64,000 nucleotides of DNA, taken from contig NZ_JYJA01000037.1 in NCBI RefSeq assembly GCF_000956465.1, positions 186,001-250,000 of the forward strand, in the 5' to 3' direction. The DNA is from Microbacterium trichothecenolyticum (GTDB lineage Bacteria > Actinomycetota > Actinomycetes > Actinomycetales > Microbacteriaceae). Within the stretch, counting starts at the first letter, position 1, and every line of letters starts with the position of its first letter. A program made the translations under genes and the position numbers. Below, piece after piece: positions 59,600-64,000 of this stretch. The notes below the pieces were generated by a model. The model was not told where the DNA came from, did not search any database, and saw only the letters and a list, made by a program, of their open reading frames with translations.

Positions 59600-61249
59600 T
59601 CAGACCCGCGCGCTACGCGAAGCAACTGCCTCCGCGTGAAGCGTCACTCCGTCAGCGTCGGCCGCCTCGAAGACGACCTCCGTGTCGCCGAAGCGCTGCG
59701 TCCAGCGGTCGGGCGAACCGAGGTGCGTCGAGATCGCCAGTTTCGCGTCATCGTCGTGCAGCAGGTCGTCGTAGACGATCCAGGCGCCCGATCCGACCCG
59801 TTCACGATCTCCACCTGTGGGACCGGCCAGCCACCGAGGGATGACGACGACAGCGCCCGACTCGGCACGCCGTCGCAACAGGTCACGGGTCCGTGCGGGC
59901 AACCGTGTACCAGCCACGACGATCAGCTCTGGCTCCCCCAGACGGTCGGGCGTGACCGTCTCGTCGAATACGAGCGTGTTGCGGACGGGATGGAAGAGCG
60001 GGTGCGTGTGCGTGACGGTTTCCGCGCCCTGGCTCAACGGGAACGTGGAGCGCGGGATGCCGTTGAGCGCATGGCGCGGGAACGTGTAGCGGTCGATGTG
60101 CATGCAGCTCCCGTCCGGCGGTATCGATCCGTGGCTCAGCAGGTGCCAGGCGGCGAAGACGCTCTTCGACGCTCGTGGGGCGGAGGCGCCGCGATTGCCG
60201 AACGGCAGCGTGCCGCGTCCGAAGTTGCTGTCTTCTGCGTGGATCAAGACGATGTCCGGTCGGGCATCAGCGAAGCTCCATTCGAGAGGAGTGCGCGGGA
60301 TGAAGTCGCGCACGAACTCGTCCCAGACGTCTCCGAACTCGGTCCGCTCGAATCGATCGTGGCCCCGGTGATGGATGAGCACATCGATGTTCTCGGTGAA
60401 GAGGTGCGACGGGGCGAAGAGATACCCCATGCGGAGCGCGGACGCATACTCGGCCGGCGCGTGACCGGGGAAACCCGGCGCGCGGGTGAACCACGGCCCG
60501 ACGTCAGGACCCCACAGATCGGCACACACCCAGAAGTCGCGCCCGTACTGGAGGGCGGCACCGAGGGCGGTCGAGAGTTGAAGGGGTTGGAACGACTCCT
60601 TCATGATCTTCGGGGTCGGCGTCATCCCTCCGCGGGCGAGCGTGTGGAAGAGGACAGGGAACACCTGCTCCGCCAGCACGGGGACACGGGCACCCGCACC
60701 TGTCGTGGCGGTGTCCACATCGTGAACGATCGCCGCGGCCGAATCCGCGACCCGGTCGGCGGCCGCTTCTGCCGCGAGCCCGTCGGTGGAGGCGAAATGC
60801 GGGTGGAAGGCATCCTTCCGGTACTGATCTGCGTTGATCTGGAGGTGCTCCGGCTCATCGTAGAGTACGCCGATGAGACCGCCCGTCGCCGCAGCATCTT
60901 CCAGTAGCTCTGCCGGCACGTCCCAGCGGTTGGTCCCGGGCACGAACGGCCCGTTGATGTTCCCGTACTCGTTGCCGAGGACGAAGTCGAGACCGGCGCG
61001 AGCGGAGTCGTACAACATCTGCGCCTGGCCTTGGAGGCCGGGGATGACGTGGTGGACATGGAAGTCGGCACCCAGATCTCGAAGTAGGGAGAGGTATCCC
61101 GCGACGGTCGGCGTCGGATCCTGTGAGTCGAGACGCACACCGGTGCCAGTCCGCATGATTGCATCCGATTCTTCCTTCGCCCACGGGTCTTGCCATGCGA
61201 CGACGGGTCCCTGGATTCCGAGTCGAGGGCGTGAGGGGTGGTCTGTCAC
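59600..61249 (-). CDS. Uncharacterised protein, possible clan-A-like glycoside hydrolase
   Basis: A 549-residue soluble protein that I cannot place in a family. The N-terminal two thirds look like an alpha/beta barrel, with 'FVLGNEYGNINGPF' containing an Asn-Glu pair (Glu94) reminiscent of acid/base sites in clan A glycosidases, and 'LIHAEDSNFG' further on. The last third ('ELIVVAGTRLPARTRDLLRR') resembles a beta-galactosidase trimerisation domain. Context is a sugar-uptake operon. No signal peptide, so it acts in the cytosol. AAAGGA precedes the GTG at 61249. Confidence 0.6.
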   Translation of the reverse strand: MTDHPSRPRLGIQGPVVAWQDPWAKEESDAIMRTGTGVRLDSQDPTPTVAGYLSLLRDLGADFHVHHVIPGLQGQAQMLYDSARAGLDFVLGNEYGNINGPFVPGTNRWDVPAELLEDAAATGGLIGVLYDEPEHLQINADQYRKDAFHPHFASTDGLAAEAAADRVADSAAAIVHDVDTATTGAGARVPVLAEQVFPVLFHTLARGGMTPTPKIMKESFQPLQLSTALGAALQYGRDFWVCADLWGPDVGPWFTRAPGFPGHAPAEYASALRMGYLFAPSHLFTENIDVLIHHRGHDRFERTEFGDVWDEFVRDFIPRTPLEWSFADARPDIVLIHAEDSNFGRGTLPFGNRGASAPRASKSVFAAWHLLSHGSIPPDGSCMHIDRYTFPRHALNGIPRSTFPLSQGAETVTHTHPLFHPVRNTLVFDETVTPDRLGEPELIVVAGTRLPARTRDLLRRRAESGAVVVIPRWLAGPTGGDRERVGSGAWIVYDDLLHDDDAKLAISTHLGSPDRWTQRFGDTEVVFEAADADGVTLHAEAVASRSARV

Positions 61250-61914
61250 GATTGTCCTTTCAGATTCCGATCGGATCGGCTGCTCGAAGACCGCTCGGCG
61301 AGCATCCGTACGGCGAGGCGGCGACCGTATTGCCATAGTCCGGACGACTCCGCGCAGTGATCTCGTCGCACCGCCTGATCGATCACGATCACGGAACCGC
61401 CCTGTGATTGGTACTCCACGACCTCTGCCTTGACGGCATCGTGGATGGTCTTGTCTCTGGGCACGATCACGAAGATCCCGCGAGGCCTCTCCCCGCGGAC
61501 AGCGCGGAGCACCGCAAGGCCCTCGTCCGACGCAAGCCGGCAGACGGCGACGCGAACCGCGTATCCATTCAGCTCAGCTCGCTCATGGATTCCCATCGCG
61601 ATCTCCATGGACTCCGGATCGGTGAGCGAGTCGACGACGATCGCGACCATCGTGGAGTCGCGTCGCGCGGTTGCTTGAGCGTGGAGATCTACCGAGTATC
61701 CGAGTCGCTGTGCTGCAGCGCGCACGCGTTCTTCGTTCTCCGGGAGCACCGATCGTGCTGAGCCGTTGAGGACTCGCGACGCCGTCGACTGCGAGACACC
61801 GGCGGCTCGGGCGACGTCGACCAGGGTGGCACCGACGTCCTTCGAGCCGATCCCGTGCTCGAGTTGCCTGTCTCTCCGGCGACCGATGGCAGACCGCCGA
61901 GCCGCGGCAATCAT
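61246..61914 (-). CDS. LacI-family regulator, C-terminally truncated
   Basis: 222 residues where LacI proteins usually have 330-350. After a basic N-terminal extension the helix-turn-helix ('TLVDVARAAGVSQSTASRVL') lies near 30-52, followed by the first half of the ligand domain ('TMVAIVVDSLTDPESMEIAMG'). The protein stops soon after 'WQYGRRLAVRMLAE', losing the second subdomain. The stop overlaps the next gene's GTG (GTGA), so the short form is built into the operon. It may be DNA-binding but not sugar-responsive. Confidence 0.75.
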   Translation of the reverse strand: MIAAARRSAIGRRRDRQLEHGIGSKDVGATLVDVARAAGVSQSTASRVLNGSARSVLPENEERVRAAAQRLGYSVDLHAQATARRDSTMVAIVVDSLTDPESMEIAMGIHERAELNGYAVRVAVCRLASDEGLAVLRAVRGERPRGIFVIVPRDKTIHDAVKAEVVEYQSQGGSVIVIDQAVRRDHCAESSGLWQYGRRLAVRMLAERSSSSRSDRNLKGQS

Positions 61915-62543
61915 CACCTCGTCCGCATCTCCACGGCCCGCGCAGCGAGCACCAACAGCCCTGGAACAAGAACGACCAGCGGCGCGAACATCCACACGAT
62001 CAGGAAGCTGAGCCCGAGCGCGAGCACCAGAAGAAGCGAACCGCGTACGTCCCTCGCCGCGGACTCGGCGGCGGTCCGAACAAGTACGCTCCACCGCGAG
62101 TCGGGTTGCCACGCTGTCGTCGCCCTGAGGAGCACGACGGCAGCCACCGCGCCGAACGCGACCGACACCCAGCGGAAGACTTCGCCGCCCGGCATATCGG
62201 CTGTCATCGGGCTGGTCAGGGTGATGGTGATCGCGGCGAACCCGGCCGCGCTGAGCACTCCCCATGCCCAGCCACCGCGGAGCGCACGCCAGAAGTCGCG
62301 GACGAGGGCGAAGAGCGAGTCCGTCTCCCCCTCGACGTGGCGACGCAGGTGCGCCGCCCCCGCTGCCATGGCAGGCAGCGCGGTCACCCCGGGCAGGGCC
62401 AGGAGCGCGACCGCCAAGCTCACCACGATCGTCTCCGCGAAGAGCCCGAGGCTCTGGCCCGAGAGGGCGCGAGTGATCCTCCGCGCCCCGCCGCGCCGGG
62501 GCTTCTTGCCTGCGTTCGCCACGGGAGTGCTGATGGTGGCCAT
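61911..62543 (-). CDS. YesL-like DUF624 membrane protein
   Basis: A 209-residue protein with about five helices. It begins with a basic tail and 'ETIVVSLAVALLALPGVTALPAMAAG', and contains 'FWRALRGGWAWGVLSAAGFAAI', as in DUF624/YesL proteins that accompany sugar ABC transporters in Bacillus and actinobacteria. Function unknown. It lies 3 bp after malG and overlaps lacI by 4 bp. Confidence 0.78.
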
Positions 62544-62546
62544 CCG

Positions 62547-63431
62547 TCAGCCCTTCAATCCCTGGGTGGCGACACCGTCGACGAGGTACCGCTGGAAGAT
62601 GAGGAAGAAGAGGAACACGGGGATCAGTGCCAGGACGGCCATCGCCATCTGGGCGCCGTAGTCGGCTCCCGAGGTCTGGTCGACGAACAGGCGCAGCGCG
62701 ATCGGGAGGGTGTAGAGGTCCGGGTCCTTGAGGTACAGGAGTGGCCCGAGGAAGTCGTTCCATGTCCAGATGAATGTGAAGATCGCGCTCGTCACCAGGG
62801 CGGGCTTCAGCAGCGGCAGCATGATCGCCCAGAACGTGCGGTAGTGGCCTGCTCCGTCGATGCGCGCAGCCTCGTCGAGTTCTGGCGGAAGTCCTCGCAT
62901 GAACTGCACCATCAGGAACACGAAGAACGCTTCCGTCGCGAGGAACTTGCCGAGCAGCAGCGGCGTGTACGTGTTCACCATCCCGGCCGCGTTGAACATG
63001 ATGTATTGCGGGATGATCACGACGTGGAACGGCAGCAGCAAGGTGCCGATCATGATGGCGAAGTACACCGCCCGGCCGGGAAAGTTGATCCGGGCGAACG
63101 CGTACGCGGCGAGCGCGGACGACAGCACAGTGCCGATGACCGCGAGAACGGCCAGGATCACGGAGTTCTGGAAGAACGTCCAGAACGACACGCCCCCGAT
63201 CCCGCTGAGCGCCTTCGTGTAGTTGTCCAAGGTGACTTCGCTCGGAAGGAGTTGGGCGGTGCCGCCGATCTGCTCGGAGGGCTTGAATGTCGAGAAGAGC
63301 ATCCAGGCGACCGGATAGAGGATCACGGCGAGGATCGCCAGCACGATCAGATGGAAGACGACCTCGCGCACCGTCCAGCGTCGGCGGGGCTTATTCGTCC
63401 GGGTGGTCACGAGCAGCTGCGTTGCGCTCAT
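62547..63431 (-). CDS. Carbohydrate ABC transporter permease, MalG-type
   Basis: A 294-residue permease with six helices. The EAA loop reads 'PPELDEAARIDGAGHYRTFW', typical of MalG in CUT1 sugar importers. It pairs with the MalF-type permease whose gene it overlaps by 4 bp. The sugar is unknown. Confidence 0.9.
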   Translation of the reverse strand: MSATQLLVTTRTNKPRRRWTVREVVFHLIVLAILAVILYPVAWMLFSTFKPSEQIGGTAQLLPSEVTLDNYTKALSGIGGVSFWTFFQNSVILAVLAVIGTVLSSALAAYAFARINFPGRAVYFAIMIGTLLLPFHVVIIPQYIMFNAAGMVNTYTPLLLGKFLATEAFFVFLMVQFMRGLPPELDEAARIDGAGHYRTFWAIMLPLLKPALVTSAIFTFIWTWNDFLGPLLYLKDPDLYTLPIALRLFVDQTSGADYGAQMAMAVLALIPVFLFFLIFQRYLVDGVATQGLKG

Positions 63432-64000
63432 CGTCCTTCGTCTCCTGCGTAGTGCACCCAGAATCGGGAGCTGCGGAAGTAGATCACTGTGATCACGGCG
63501 ATCACCAGCGTGAGGACCCAGGCCATAGCCGAGGCGTATCCCATCTGGAAGTCGCGGAATCCGCGGAAGTAGAGGTAGAGGGTGTAGAACAGGGTCGATC
63601 GCGCCGGGCCGCCGGTGCCTCCTGAGATGATGAACGCCGACCCGAAGATCTGGAACGCGTTGATCGTCTCCAGCAGCAGGTTGAAGAAGATCACTGGGGA
63701 CAGCATCGGGATCGTGATGGCGCCGAACTTGCGGATCGGGCCGGCGCCGTCGACGGATGCCGCCTCATACAGCTCCGCCGGGATCTGCTTGAGTCCCGCG
63801 AGGAAGATGACCATCGGGCCGCCGAACTGCCACATCGTCAAGAGGATGAGCATCGGCATGGTCATGTCGGGATCACCGACCCAGCCGCCGGCGGGGAAGC
63901 CGAAGAACTGCTGGATGCTGTCGACCGGACCGTCATCCATGAACAGCGCTTTCCACACGACCGCGATCGACACGGAAGCGCCCACCAGGGACGGCAGGTA
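63428..64000 (-). CDS. Carbohydrate ABC transporter permease, MalF-type (partial)
   Basis: The last 190 residues or so of a CUT1 permease; the start lies beyond the right edge. Helices 3 to 6 and the EAA loop 'AELYEAASVDGAGPIRKFGA' are present. The sugar-binding protein gene is expected upstream, outside the window. Confidence 0.9.
   Translation of the reverse strand, partial: YLPSLVGASVSIAVVWKALFMDDGPVDSIQQFFGFPAGGWVGDPDMTMPMLILLTMWQFGGPMVIFLAGLKQIPAELYEAASVDGAGPIRKFGAITIPMLSPVIFFNLLLETINAFQIFGSAFIISGGTGGPARSTLFYTLYLYFRGFRDFQMGYASAMAWVLTLVIAVITVIYFRSSRFWVHYAGDEGR

Overview
This window is high-GC chromosomal DNA from an actinobacterium, most likely a Microbacterium or close Microbacteriaceae relative (inferred from gene content and style; no rRNA is present to confirm it). 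Evidence is the tRNA-Trp/secE pair at the left edge, a RamB-type regulator beside the glyoxylate genes, DUF2510 and DUF6153 proteins, many leaderless starts (a TANNNT -10 box six or seven bases before the start codon), and hairpins built on GGATGCTGC/GCAGCATCC between genes. Nearly all DNA is coding, and many genes overlap by 4 bp (ATGA or GTGA).

Left part (0-16.6 kb): secE and tRNA-Trp are followed by a PPOX-fold protein and a TPR protein. Next comes a putrescine/GABA catabolic block on the minus strand (gabT, putrescine-oxidase-like amine oxidase, universal stress protein, APC permease, succinate-semialdehyde dehydrogenase). A PucR-type regulator and a PuuB-like oxidase are divergent from it. 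Then follow ramB and the divergent aceB-aceA glyoxylate shunt.

16.6-30.2 kb: a NarL-type two-component system with an ABC-2 exporter; a small membrane protein; an AspC-like aminotransferase; murB; a HadA/HadB-like hydratase pair; TauE; a DUF2510 membrane protein; a CopB-type copper ATPase behind a CsoR-like operator; a three-domain fusion (alpha/beta hydrolase, pterin carbinolamine dehydratase-like, VOC); and a GNAT acetyltransferase.

30.3-38.1 kb: seven minus-strand genes, all overlapping, encode an LtaS/sulfatase-like membrane enzyme, a RibD-type reductase, a flippase-like membrane protein, a methyltransferase, a GT4 glycosyltransferase, a degenerate 6-pyruvoyltetrahydropterin-synthase homologue and a zinc-less MDR dehydrogenase. 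A CDP-alcohol phosphatidyltransferase and a membrane protein are divergent from them. Together they look like an undescribed pathway joining pteridine/pyrimidine-type enzymes to a membrane lipid or glycolipid, and this is one of the two best candidates for a new system.

38.1-49.8 kb: mixed accessory genes. They include an MFS transporter, an SOS-boxed small protein, a zinc-ribbon nuclease-like protein, an HxlR regulator with paired operators and its SRPBCC neighbour, a DAGK/PPK2 pair, DUF6153 and DUF305 proteins, a PAP2 phosphatase and an SDR without its catalytic lysine. The 3' half of a tRNA-Met followed by a terminator, and a truncated EamA gene, suggest integration and decay here.

49.8-59.5 kb: a catabolic regulon. 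One operon holds a flavin-containing monooxygenase, a 26-residue mini-protein, glutamate dehydrogenase, 6-phospho-3-hexuloisomerase and hexulose-6-phosphate synthase. A second holds two SDRs and an amino-acid-type ABC transporter, with a divergent LysR regulator. The two operons share a matching LysR-type operator about 75 bp before their first genes. The set suits uptake and oxidative demethylation of an N-methylated compound with formaldehyde captured through the ribulose monophosphate route (inference); it is the second best candidate for a new system.

59.6-64.0 kb: a sugar-uptake operon running off the right edge: MalF and MalG permeases, DUF624, a C-terminally truncated LacI regulator and an unrecognised glycosidase-like protein.
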